Origin: Hymenobacter montanus
GTDB taxonomy: Bacteria; Bacteroidota; Bacteroidia; Cytophagales; Hymenobacteraceae
Direction: 5' to 3'
NCBI RefSeq assembly: GCF_014699115.1
Contig: NZ_JACXAD010000002.1
Coordinates: 243,814-307,813 of the forward strand
Length of the DNA stretch: 64,000 nt
The first letter of the stretch is position 1, and each line of letters starts with the position of its first letter. The notes beneath the pieces are model-generated. The model searched no databases. It saw only the letters and a program-made list of their open reading frames with translations, and had not been told where the DNA came from. Positions 44,709 to 52,257 of this stretch are shown in pieces. A program made the translations under genes and the position numbers.

Positions 44709-44746
44709 GCTCTGAAAGCCCGGTCGACTGGCCGGGCTTTTAGAGC
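44709..44746 (+). terminator. Stem-loop terminator after the thioredoxin-like gene
   Basis: GCTCTGAAAGCCCGG (44709-44723) pairs with CCGGGCTTTTAGAGC (44732-44746), one G-U pair, with a short loop. The rest of the gap to 45060 shows no convincing gene. Confidence 0.75.
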
Positions 44747-45060
44747 TAATAGAGGACTGTTAAATTATCCGTCTTTGGACGGCCCTAAACTCCTCCTTGA
44801 TTTTATCTTCACGTGGATAGGTGATTAGGGAGGAAGGTTGGGAATCAAGGAGAAGTCACTGAACTTGTCCGGCCGGTGAAGTCTACTTAATATCCCGTTA
44901 ATATCCTGCCTGTCCTCGTGTGTTAGCAGGCCCAGCGCGGCCAGCACCAGCATTACGGTAAGGCCAGCCAGAAAACGTGTCCCAAAATATTTGAACTGCC
45001 CGTGGGTGATACGGCGCCCGCAACTGGAATAAAAGGAAAACAACCTATCTCCCTCATTCC

Positions 45061-45687
45061 ATGCCGTCTTTTTCGTTTTCCCTTCCTTCGTTGGTTGCCG
45101 CCGGGCTGATGGCCTTGCCCGTGTTCGCCACCACCGTAGCCAATGCCCCGACCCGCCTCCAAGCTCATCAGCCCGCCCGGCCTTTTATGGTGACGGATAT
45201 CACCGGCCAACCGGTTTCGCTGACGACGCTCAAGGGCCACAAGGTGCTGCTGGCGTTTATGCGCAACGTCGGCTGCCCGGTCTGCAACCTTCGGATGTAC
45301 CAACTCGTTGCCCAAGCCGACTACTTTAAGGCTCATAACCTGACCGTGGTAGCGGTGTACGAGTCCTCCGCCGAAAATATGCGCAAGTACTTAGTCGGAC
45401 AAACCATCCCCTTTACGATGGTGGCCAACCCTGATGAGAGCCTTTACAAGCTGTACGACGTGGAAGTGTCGGGCAGCAAGGCAATGAAATCTATGTTTCA
45501 CGGCGTGATAGGCAAAGCCAGCGAGGGCAAGAAACTCTTTGTCCAGCCGGTGCCGCAAGACGGTAACAAGACCCGCATTGGGGCCGAATTTCTGCTGGAT
45601 GAGCAGGGCATCGTGGCCGTGGCCCATTACGGCCGCTATATCGGTGACGATTTACCGCTGGCTGACATTAAAAAATTCATCGAGTAG
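45061..45687 (+). CDS. Secreted AhpC/TSA-type peroxiredoxin-like protein
   Basis: 208 residues. A signal peptide (MPSFSFSLPSLVAAGLMALP, cleavage near ATTVA about 29) precedes an AhpC/TSA domain. 'MRNVGCPVCNLRMYQLV' (about 73-89) carries a CPVC pair at the peroxidatic position, typical of the peroxiredoxin-like 'PRXL' branch rather than classical Prx (T/S-x-x-C). 'FTMVANPDESLYKLYDVE' is the conserved downstream segment. It probably reduces peroxides or disulfides in the periplasm. It follows the Trx-like gene by 400 bp on the same strand. Confidence 0.85.
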   Translation: MPSFSFSLPSLVAAGLMALPVFATTVANAPTRLQAHQPARPFMVTDITGQPVSLTTLKGHKVLLAFMRNVGCPVCNLRMYQLVAQADYFKAHNLTVVAVYESSAENMRKYLVGQTIPFTMVANPDESLYKLYDVEVSGSKAMKSMFHGVIGKASEGKKLFVQPVPQDGNKTRIGAEFLLDEQGIVAVAHYGRYIGDDLPLADIKKFIE

Positions 45688-46056
45688 CTCACCCGGCTGC
45701 CTGGTAATGTCTTTGCACTCTCCTTACCCTCGCCTGTGAAACCGCGAATCCTCGCTTTTCTCTGTGATGCCGCGCTAGCTCTCTGCGATTTCTTTCTGTT
45801 TCTAATAGGTTGCTAATTGTTTTTACGACCAGCAGGCCAAGACTAGAGCCTTGACATCTGGAACAGTAAAGAATACGCTAGCGCCGGTGTGAGTGGTCCT
45901 CTGACGTTGGTTGGGCGGACCTGGTACCAGCAGGTAGTTCTGTTCTTTTTCCACTTGGGCATTTGCCCACTCTGCATCGCGGGCAGCATTGAGTAGAGCG
46001 TGCTAAGGGTCGTGCGCGCCCGATGCGTAGCCAAGATCTCCTAACTAATTAGCACC
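45688..46056. other. Gene-free interval
   Basis: A 369-bp gap. A short plus-strand frame at 45846-45997 reads 'TWYQQVVLFFFHLGICPLC', which looks protein-like but has no start and stops after about 50 codons. It could be a decayed membrane redox gene; not called. Confidence 0.3.
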
Positions 46057-46653
46057 GTGGTAAGTCGTTCCTTTTTTCTGCAATTTGCCGGGCTGGGAGC
46101 CTTGGCGCTCGTGCTCTTCACCGACCTACGACCCGTGGTCCTGGACCCCCTTCAGCGGGGGATACTGGCCACCGGCTGGTGGCGTGCCGCCGCGCCGCAA
46201 CACCCGGCTAGCCTGGCCCCAGCGCGGGCGGGGCGGCGGGCCGCCTATCCGCACGAACTGGCCCTGACTACGCTCGATGGCCGGCCCGCCCGGTTGAGCG
46301 CCTTGGCCGGCAAAGTAGTTTTTGTGAACTTATGGGCCAGCTGGTGCCCGCCCTGCGTGGCCGAGCTGCCGGGCATTCACGCCCTCTACCAGCGGATGAA
46401 CCCGGCGAAAGTCGCGTTCGTCCTAATTTCCCTGGATGAGAATCCGGCTAAGGCGCGGGCGCTGCTGAAGCGCCAGAACTATACCTTTCCGGTATATTTC
46501 CCAGCCGCTCCTCTGCCAGCCCCTTTCGATTCTCCCTCGCTGCCAACCACTATTATCCTGACCCCGGACGGACAAGTCGCTGCCCAGCACACGGGCCTGG
46601 CGGAGTACAATACAGCTGAATTCAAGGCGGGCTTGGAGACGCTGGCCAAGTAG
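46057..46653 (+). CDS. TlpA/ResA-like thiol-disulfide oxidoreductase
   Basis: 198 residues from a GTG start (no ATG fits). One N-terminal hydrophobic anchor (about 5-25) and a linker lead to a TlpA-type thioredoxin domain (about 68-198): 'VVFVNLWASWCPPCVAELPG' holds the WCPPC active site (about 97-101). 'FVLISLDENPAKARALLKRQ' is the family's typical central segment, and SLPTTIIL has the cis-Pro. It reduces disulfides on the periplasmic side, for instance in cytochrome c maturation. It lies in the cluster of redox genes, but no cytochrome gene is near. Confidence 0.9.
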   Translation: MVSRSFFLQFAGLGALALVLFTDLRPVVLDPLQRGILATGWWRAAAPQHPASLAPARAGRRAAYPHELALTTLDGRPARLSALAGKVVFVNLWASWCPPCVAELPGIHALYQRMNPAKVAFVLISLDENPAKARALLKRQNYTFPVYFPAAPLPAPFDSPSLPTTIILTPDGQVAAQHTGLAEYNTAEFKAGLETLAK

Positions 46654-47142
46654 CCAGCCAGGGGGGCGCTTATGCGGATGCTCCGGCCTACTCGCTGCCG
46701 GCTGCGCTTGCTTCGGGGCGCGGGCGATGGCTGCCCGAAAGTGTCGGCAAAACTGCAGCAGGGCCAAGATATTGCCCTCGTGGCACCTGTATGCTACCGA
46801 TTTTGACCCTGCTGTAAGGCCTGACCTTTGTCGGAGCTAGCGGGCTGCTCACCCCCTGCGGGTTTCCCAATGGTCCTCATGACAGTTCCCGTGTAAAAGT
46901 GAGTGGTACGCTTCAGTGAGTGGTACGCTTCGCCGCGCGACAGCAGCTTAAAACCAGCCTCGGCCAGCAAAACGCCGACCTGCAAATCACCCGCTACGGC
47001 GTGAAGGTCCAGCCCCATTACGTGCTCGACCACTTGGCAAGCCAGTACTTGCCGCACCTCGCTGATCGGCTTCTTGATTTTAGCACATAGTTTACTGGTA
47101 ATCAAAGAAATAAATCATTTTTCATCTAGTTTAATTTCTCCT
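46654..47142. other. Gene-free interval with a possible gene relic
   Basis: A 489-bp gap. A short direct repeat GAGTGGTACGCTTC occurs twice near 46902-46932. After it the plus strand reads 'RQQLKTSLGQQNADLQITRY' and 'QPHYVLDHLASQYLPHLADR' to a stop at about 47090, with no start. It may be the end of a lost gene; family not recognised. Confidence 0.3.
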
Positions 47143-47952
47143 ATGCAGACCGGATCAGTTCACAGCGAAGGCGCGGAGTTAGTATTCGACACGCAGGGAA
47201 CCGGCGGACCGCTCCTGTTTATCCCCGGTGGTAACGGGGAGGCGGCCAGCTACCGGCCCATCGCGGACCAGTTGGCTGGCCGGTTCACGGTGATTACTTA
47301 TGACCGCCGGGGCTTCTCCCGCAGTTCGGGTGATGTCACCGCTGACCTTAATATGGCGCAGCAAGCCCGCGATGTGGTAGCGGTTATGCGAGCAGCCGGG
47401 TACGAGCGGAGCCTCGTGTTCGGCAGCAGCGCGGGTGCGAATATTGGCCTTAAGCTGGCGGCCGACCACCCCAACCAGGTAGCCGCGCTGCTCGCACACG
47501 AGCCGCCCGTCTTGCGCTTGCTGCCCGATGCGGCTGCCCAAGTAGCTTTTACGGCGGAAGTACACCGGGTTTTTCTAGCCCAAGGCCCACAACCGGCCAT
47601 GAAGCTGTTTATGAGTCAAATGGTGGGGTTTAGTGCCGGCCACCCGGTCCCGAATGCCCAACAGCGCCAGAACAGCTCGTTCTTCCTGGGCAAGGAACTG
47701 CTGAACATAGCGGACTTCGTGCCCGACTTGGCCGCTATCCGGGTAGCCAGGGTGGAGGTGACCATGTTGAGGGGGGCCCTCAGCGGAGAGGCCTTCTACG
47801 CCCGCACCGTGCCCATCGTCGCCGAGCAGTTGGGGTGTCCGGTAGTAACCGTACCGGGCAATCACCTGGGGTACCTGCTAGAGTCGGAAGCCTTTGCCCA
47901 GATGCTACGCGGGGTGCTAGCCTCGTATCCTTTCACCAACTTGGTCGCCTGA
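47143..47952 (+). CDS. Alpha/beta hydrolase
   Basis: 269 residues from ATG MQTGSVHSEGAELVFDTQG, chosen because the frame upstream is AT-rich leader. Fold motifs: 'GGPLLFIPGGNGEAASY' (oxyanion region, about 21-37), 'FTVITYDRRGFSRSSG' (about 48), nucleophile elbow 'VFGSSAGANIGLKLA' (Ser about 105), and C-terminal 'VVTVPGNHLGYL' with the catalytic His. Substrate cannot be predicted; it may be an esterase or similar cytoplasmic hydrolase. It lies 35 bp ahead of trxB on the same strand, suggesting an operon. Confidence 0.88.
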   Translation: MQTGSVHSEGAELVFDTQGTGGPLLFIPGGNGEAASYRPIADQLAGRFTVITYDRRGFSRSSGDVTADLNMAQQARDVVAVMRAAGYERSLVFGSSAGANIGLKLAADHPNQVAALLAHEPPVLRLLPDAAAQVAFTAEVHRVFLAQGPQPAMKLFMSQMVGFSAGHPVPNAQQRQNSSFFLGKELLNIADFVPDLAAIRVARVEVTMLRGALSGEAFYARTVPIVAEQLGCPVVTVPGNHLGYLLESEAFAQMLRGVLASYPFTNLVA

Positions 47953-47986
47953 GCGCGGGCAGGGCGTCCTCCAACTCGCTATTAGT

Positions 47987-48919
47987 ATGTCTGAACACCA
48001 TAAGTGCCTGATTATTGGCTCCGGCCCAGCCGGCTATACGGCGGCCATCTACGCGGCCCGGGCCAACCTACATCCCGTTATGTATGTGGGCCTCCAGCCC
48101 GGCGGGCAGCTTACGACCACCACGGAGGTAGAGAATTTCCCCGGCTATCCCGCGGGTATCAGTGGTCCTAACATGATGGAAGAACTGCGGCAGCAAGCCG
48201 CTCGCTTTGGTACTGACATCCGCTCCGGGCTCGCCACGCAAGTGGATTTCTCGGCCCAGCCACACAAGATCACGGTGGATGAAACCGTGGAGCTGACGGC
48301 CGACGCCGTCATTATCGCCACCGGGGCCACGGCCAAATGGCTGGGTCTTCCGTCGGAGGCCCGGCTCAACGGGGCGGGCGTGTCGGCCTGCGCCGTGTGC
48401 GACGGCTTCTTCTACCGGGGCCAGGAGGTAGCCATCGTGGGGGCCGGCGACACGGCCGCCGAGGAAGCCCTCTACCTGGCCAACCTGGCCCGCAAGGTGA
48501 CGATGATTGTACGCAAAGGAGAGTTGAAAGCCTCGAAAATCATGCAACAGCGCGTACTCGACAACCCCCGAATCGAGGTCCTGTTCGATACCGTGACCGA
48601 CGAGATTCTGGGCCAACACGCCGTGGAAGGGGTGCGCGTGAAGCATGTGCTAACCCACGAAACCCGCGAGATTCCGTTGACCGGCTTCTTCGTCGCTATC
48701 GGGCACGAGCCGAATTCCCGAATTTTCCAGGCGTATCTGCAGCACGACGAGCGGGGCTATTTGCAAACCCTCCCCGGCACCAGCAAAACCAACATCGCCG
48801 GGGTATTTGCCTGCGGCGATGTCCAGGATTCCACCTACCGGCAGGCCGTGACGGCGGCCGGTACCGGCTGCATGGCCGCTCTGGATGCTGAGCGCTACCT
48901 GGCCGGCCTGGGAAATTAA
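47987..48919 (+). CDS. trxB: Thioredoxin-disulfide reductase
   Basis: 310 residues, full length. The FAD-binding GSGPAGYTAAIYAARAN is at about 11-27, 'QPGGQLTTTTEVENFPGYP' follows, the CAVC redox pair is at about 134-137 ('GVSACAVCDGFFYRGQEV'), the NADPH-binding GAGDTAAEEA is at about 152, and 'ACGDVQDSTYRQAVTAAGTG' closes the FAD domain. It passes electrons from NADPH to thioredoxin, which serves Bcp and other thiol enzymes in this region. It is probably co-transcribed with the upstream hydrolase. The CAVC spacing matches low-Mr TrxR. Confidence 0.96.
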   Translation: MSEHHKCLIIGSGPAGYTAAIYAARANLHPVMYVGLQPGGQLTTTTEVENFPGYPAGISGPNMMEELRQQAARFGTDIRSGLATQVDFSAQPHKITVDETVELTADAVIIATGATAKWLGLPSEARLNGAGVSACAVCDGFFYRGQEVAIVGAGDTAAEEALYLANLARKVTMIVRKGELKASKIMQQRVLDNPRIEVLFDTVTDEILGQHAVEGVRVKHVLTHETREIPLTGFFVAIGHEPNSRIFQAYLQHDERGYLQTLPGTSKTNIAGVFACGDVQDSTYRQAVTAAGTGCMAALDAERYLAGLGN

Positions 48920-49094
48920 GTGAGATTAAAGGAGAGCATCAAGAAGGGTGGGGCAGTGAAATTAAGCAGTCATCGGTAGCAGCTTCATTGGAAGCAGCCG
49001 GAAGCTCGGCTGCTGCTATCGAAAATACCCTTCCTCTCTTTAGCAGCCGCCATCAACACGGCAAGAGGCCACCCCGTGCTGGCCTGGCTTACTG

Positions 49095-49236
49095 CCTTCT
49101 CCGCGGCTTGCTGCCCGGCCGGGGTACTTTCGTGATGAATAAAAACGGCATCATTCAGTACGCTTTCAATCCCCTGAGTGGAGCCACCGACCACGTGCGC
49201 ACCGCCAAGCGGGTGCTGCAAGGCCTCCCGGCCTAG
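49095..49236 (+). pseudogene. Truncated second copy of the bcp 3' end
   Basis: Encodes LLPGRGTFVMNKNGIIQYAF then [22 protein letters not shown] and TAG, matching the last 42 residues of the Bcp at 41738-42202 with a few substitutions; the bases after the stop ('TTGGCAG') also match. Upstream coding for the catalytic cysteines is absent. It is a 3' partial duplicate located just after trxB and is not expected to be functional. Confidence 0.85.
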
Positions 49237-49387
49237 ATTGGCAGAGCTAGTGGCGCGTACTTTCCGGGTGAGCGCGGAAACCCACCGTCCGGGTTGAAAT
49301 TAGATTAAAAATGGGCGTTCTACCCTGATTTCCTGCTTGGGCATCCCGCCGCAGGCGCCGGGCTATCAACCCATTTGGTTCTGCTGG

Positions 49388-50125
49388 CTACGAGGTTTTC
49401 AGGAGCCGCCGAGCGAGCCGGGGGGCCAGGCGCAGCAAGCCGCGCAGCAGCTTCACCTTGCCGATGTTGCTTTCCCAGCGGTTGCGCACGAAGTTGGGCC
49501 AGAACTCGGCCACTACGGCCTCGGGCGTCAGCTTGCCCTGCCCGCGGCCGGCGGTCATGGGCGTGTCGACCAGCGGGGGAATAATTTCGAACACCCCGAT
49601 CCGGGTTGCTTCGAGCTGATAGCGCAGGGCCTGGGTAAAGACGTGCAGCCCCGCCTTGGTGGCGCAGTACACCGGCGCCGAGCGTTTGGGGGCGAAGGCC
49701 AGCCCCGAGCTCACGTTGACGATGGCCGCCCGGGGCTGGGCGGCCAGGCCAGGCAGCAGCAGGCCAATAAGCCGGAGGGGAGCCAGCAGGTTGATTTGCA
49801 CCTCGTGTTCGGTGCGAAACACCACATCTTCGCCTTCGAGCAGGTCGTAGTTGTACTGTACCGCCGCATTGTTGATCAGGACGTTCAGGTCGGGGTGCTC
49901 GCGCTCCAGGTAATGAACCAGCTCGTCGACTTGGGCCCGCTGGGCCAGGTCGCAGGCTCGCACGTACAGGGTGTTGGGGTGGGCAGCTTGCAGGGCCGCC
50001 AGCGCATCGAGCCGCCGCCCGACGGCTACTACGGTGTTGCCGTGCCGCAAAAAATGACTGGTGAGGGCCAGCCCGATACCAGAGGTGGCGCCAGTGAGCA
50101 GGACGATGTTGCCAGAGGGATTCAT
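49388..50125 (-). CDS. SDR family oxidoreductase
   Basis: 245 residues, classical short-chain dehydrogenase size. 'VLLTGATSGIGLALTSHFLR' (about 8-27) is the nucleotide-binding TGxxxGIG, 'LNVLINNAAVQYNYDLLEG' is the NAA motif, and 'AAIVNVSSGLAF' (Ser) with 'APVYCATKAGLHVFT' (YxxxK) are catalytic. It is of the DltE-like subgroup. It reduces or oxidises a carbonyl or alcohol with NAD(P). It is divergent from a Crp-family gene, separated by an intergenic region with palindromes, so the regulator may act on it. The 49237-49387 gap shows nothing. Confidence 0.9.
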   Translation of the reverse strand: MNPSGNIVLLTGATSGIGLALTSHFLRHGNTVVAVGRRLDALAALQAAHPNTLYVRACDLAQRAQVDELVHYLEREHPDLNVLINNAAVQYNYDLLEGEDVVFRTEHEVQINLLAPLRLIGLLLPGLAAQPRAAIVNVSSGLAFAPKRSAPVYCATKAGLHVFTQALRYQLEATRIGVFEIIPPLVDTPMTAGRGQGKLTPEAVVAEFWPNFVRNRWESNIGKVKLLRGLLRLAPRLARRLLKTS

Positions 50126-50205
50126 AGGAGATAGGCAGTTTTGAACTCGGCTGAACCTGATAGGTCAACCCTGCCACAAACCTAGCCGCGGCCAATAAGA
50201 GCCTT

Positions 50206-50258
50206 CTTTACATAGGTAAAGAAAAAGGACTGAGCTGCTTTTCTTTACCTATGTAAAG
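50206..50258. promoter_or_regulatory. Paired palindromic operator-like sites between SDR and Crp genes
   Basis: CTTTACATAGGTAAAG (50206-50221) and CTTTACCTATGTAAAG (50243-50258) are each near-palindromic and are inverted copies of each other. With the AAAA/TTTT flanks they also form one perfect 20+20 inverted repeat. The centres are 37 bp apart. Crp/Fnr proteins bind such dyads, and the divergent regulator starts about 200 bp away. Confidence 0.65.
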
Positions 50259-50265
50259 GGACAGT

Positions 50266-50303
50266 GGTAAACGAACGCCCCACCTTTGTGCCGTTCGTTT
50301 ACC
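50266..50303. repeat. Inverted repeat GGTAAACGAACG / CGTTCGTTTACC
   Basis: Perfect 12-bp arms (50266-50277 and 50292-50303) around CCCCACCTTTGTGC, just after the operator-like pair. It may be a 5'-UTR hairpin or a further binding site, GTAAACGAACG being distinct from CTTTAC. Confidence 0.55.
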
Positions 50304-50455
50304 CGACTAGCCTGCGATGCCCAACCTTTTGTTACCCATCCCGCTGGCCGCCGTCGGCGCAGATGCTCCGCCAGGGGCGACCGCAACGAATAGCAGCTGT
50401 TGTACCTTGCCCGCTGGCCCCGACTAGAAACCGGCTCGGCGCCCGGGCTGCCCTT

Positions 50456-51034
50456 ATGCATCTGGTTCACGAATACTTCAAACGTATTGCTCCCGTCCCG
50501 CCCGACGCCTGGCAGGTCCTGGAACCGCTGTTTGTGCTCACCGAGCTACCCAAGGGTACTTACTTTGCCCGCGCCGGGGAGGTTGCCCACAGCCTGGGCG
50601 TGCTGGAAAGCGGGCTGCTGCGGGCGTTTTACAGCAGTGCGACGGGCGTCGAGTACAACAAGCACTTTTTTCAGGCGCCTACGCTGTTCGGGGCGTATGC
50701 TTCCCTCGTCACCGGCCAGCCCAGCCAGATCCAGCTTCAGGCCCTGACCGATTCCCGCGCCTGGGTGGTTCGCTACGCCGATTTAGAAGCGTTGCTGCCC
50801 GCCTGGCCCGCCCTGGAGCACCTGGCCCGCCGGTGGGCCGAGCTGCTCTACGTGCAAAAGGAGGAGCGCGAGATAGAAATTGTGCTACTGGGCGCTGAGC
50901 AGCGCTACCAGTTGTTGCGGCAGCGCCACCCCGACTTAGAGCAACTCGTGCCCCAGTACCACATTGCCTCCTACCTGGGCATCACGCCTACCCAGCTCAG
51001 CCGGGTGCGCCGGGCATTGGTGCGGCCCCGGTAA
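50456..51034 (+). CDS. Crp/Fnr family transcriptional regulator
   Basis: 192 residues from ATG MHLVHEYFKRIAPVPPDAW. The frame is open further upstream, but that part looks non-coding and lies over the palindromes. The cyclic-nucleotide-like sensor domain (about 20-125: 'LPKGTYFARAGEVAHSLGVL', 'FYSSATGVEYNKHFF') is followed by a C-terminal winged HTH ('HIASYLGITPTQLSRVRRAL', about 170-189). A close family resemblance to the regulator at 7533 is clear. It is probably autoregulatory and/or a regulator of the divergent SDR gene. No heme or Fe-S Cys motif is seen. Confidence 0.87.
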   Translation: MHLVHEYFKRIAPVPPDAWQVLEPLFVLTELPKGTYFARAGEVAHSLGVLESGLLRAFYSSATGVEYNKHFFQAPTLFGAYASLVTGQPSQIQLQALTDSRAWVVRYADLEALLPAWPALEHLARRWAELLYVQKEEREIEIVLLGAEQRYQLLRQRHPDLEQLVPQYHIASYLGITPTQLSRVRRALVRPR

Positions 51035-51125
51035 TGGGTTCTACTCGTACTAAGGGCCGCACCCGCCTGTCGGAAGAAGCTTTCACCCAGCCTGGGAGAT
51101 GGGTTCTATTTGTACTGAGGTGCGG

Positions 51126-52232
51126 CTAACGCTTTGGGGTATATCCGCGGTTGGGTTGGGTGGCTCGGATAACGCAGCGAAAGCCAACTGTGGGGGAAGG
51201 CCCGGAATATGGATTGCGCGAAATCACGGTGCAGGCCGTAAGCGGGTCGCGGTAACTGCCACCTTTGGTAATGCCTCGCTCCTGAATCATTTCGGCCACA
51301 TTACCCAGCAGGTTGTAGAGCCCGTAGTCGTTGGTGGGGCCGCCATACACGTAAGCGGGGGTTGGCAGCCGCAGGAAATATGGCTCGGCCTGGTTGTAGT
51401 TGATGAACGAGCGGGATGGTTGCGAGTCGTTGTAGGCCTTGATATCGGCTCTGATCTGAGAAGCCTCGGCCTCAGTGCCCGAGCGTTGCTTAAAGTAACT
51501 GGCTGCTTCGGGGTTTATTTGAATAGGGGCTGAAATATACTTGCTACCGTAAGGCAGGCCGCGCTTGACGAGCGCCGCTTGTTCCCATTCAGCCTCGGTG
51601 GGAAGCCGACTTTCCACCACAATGTAGGATGCCGCGAGGCTATCGGCCGAGCCTAGTTTCTTATCCCGGTTGATCATGTAGCTGATGATCTTGCCCCGCC
51701 ACTTGCAAAAGGCAACTACTTGCTCGTAGCTCACGCCAACGACCGGATAATAGTCGTAGAAAACATTGCTGAAATAATCGGGAACAGGCAGCGCCGATGG
51801 ATCCAGTTGGGTGGCTGCCACGTTGCCGCCCGCGGCGGCTAGCCGCTGTTGGTAGCGCTTCCATTCAATGTTGGGAACTTCCGCTTCATCAATTGCCCAG
51901 CCATCCTTGGTGAGCAAAATGCTGCCGGGCATCCCCAAAGGCAGCACTTGCGGAACCGATTTTAACTCGCGCCATTTTTTTCTTACCACCAGCGAGGTGT
52001 CGCGGGCGGAAGGCACTCGATAGGTAAGGGCTACGTAGTCGTTAAAGATGGGCCGGCGGCCAAACTCAGGCATAAGATTTTCCAGACCGGTAGTCGTGCT
52101 ATATATGCCCGGAACGGCTGCCGATGGTGGACGGATGGAAGCACAGCCGGTGCCCCAGATAACTACAGCAAGGCAGCCTGCTGCCCTACGCCAGCTACCT
52201 GCTGGCGTAGAGTGATGAACCTTAGGAAGCAT
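51126..52232 (-). CDS. SUMF1/FGE-domain lipoprotein (GldJ/GldK-like)
   Basis: 368 residues. The leader ends 'VVIWGTGC' (lipobox Cys about 30). The formylglycine-generating-enzyme-like domain is in the C-terminal half: 'YYPVVGVSYEQVVAFCKWRG' (about 158-177), 'SRLPTEAEWEQAALV' (about 209), 'NDYGLYNLLGNVAEMIQE' (about 315) and 'GGSYRDP...VGFRCV' at the end. Related FGE-like lipoproteins (GldJ, GldK) are T9SS/gliding components in Bacteroidota, which fits the T9SS cargos nearby. It may be one of those or a paralogue; catalytic Cys residues of true FGE are not evident. Outer-membrane tethered. Confidence 0.82.
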   Translation of the reverse strand: MLPKVHHSTPAGSWRRAAGCLAVVIWGTGCASIRPPSAAVPGIYSTTTGLENLMPEFGRRPIFNDYVALTYRVPSARDTSLVVRKKWRELKSVPQVLPLGMPGSILLTKDGWAIDEAEVPNIEWKRYQQRLAAAGGNVAATQLDPSALPVPDYFSNVFYDYYPVVGVSYEQVVAFCKWRGKIISYMINRDKKLGSADSLAASYIVVESRLPTEAEWEQAALVKRGLPYGSKYISAPIQINPEAASYFKQRSGTEAEASQIRADIKAYNDSQPSRSFINYNQAEPYFLRLPTPAYVYGGPTNDYGLYNLLGNVAEMIQERGITKGGSYRDPLTACTVISRNPYSGPSPTVGFRCVIRATQPNRGYTPKR

Positions 52233-52257
52233 TGGCGGGAATCATATGGCCCGAAAT

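Noticed and set aside
44825..45043. Small minus-strand frame with a hydrophobic stretch
   Set aside because: Begins with TTG, has no ribosome-binding support and lies in the leader of the peroxiredoxin-like gene; could be chance.
45846..45997. Plus-strand frame reading like a membrane protein piece with CPLC
   Set aside because: About 50 codons, no start, ends in a stop; too short to call. Mentioned in the gap entry only.
46902..46932. Tandem GAGTGGTACGCTTC direct repeat
   Set aside because: Two imperfectly bounded units in non-coding DNA; likely minor slippage with no feature attached.
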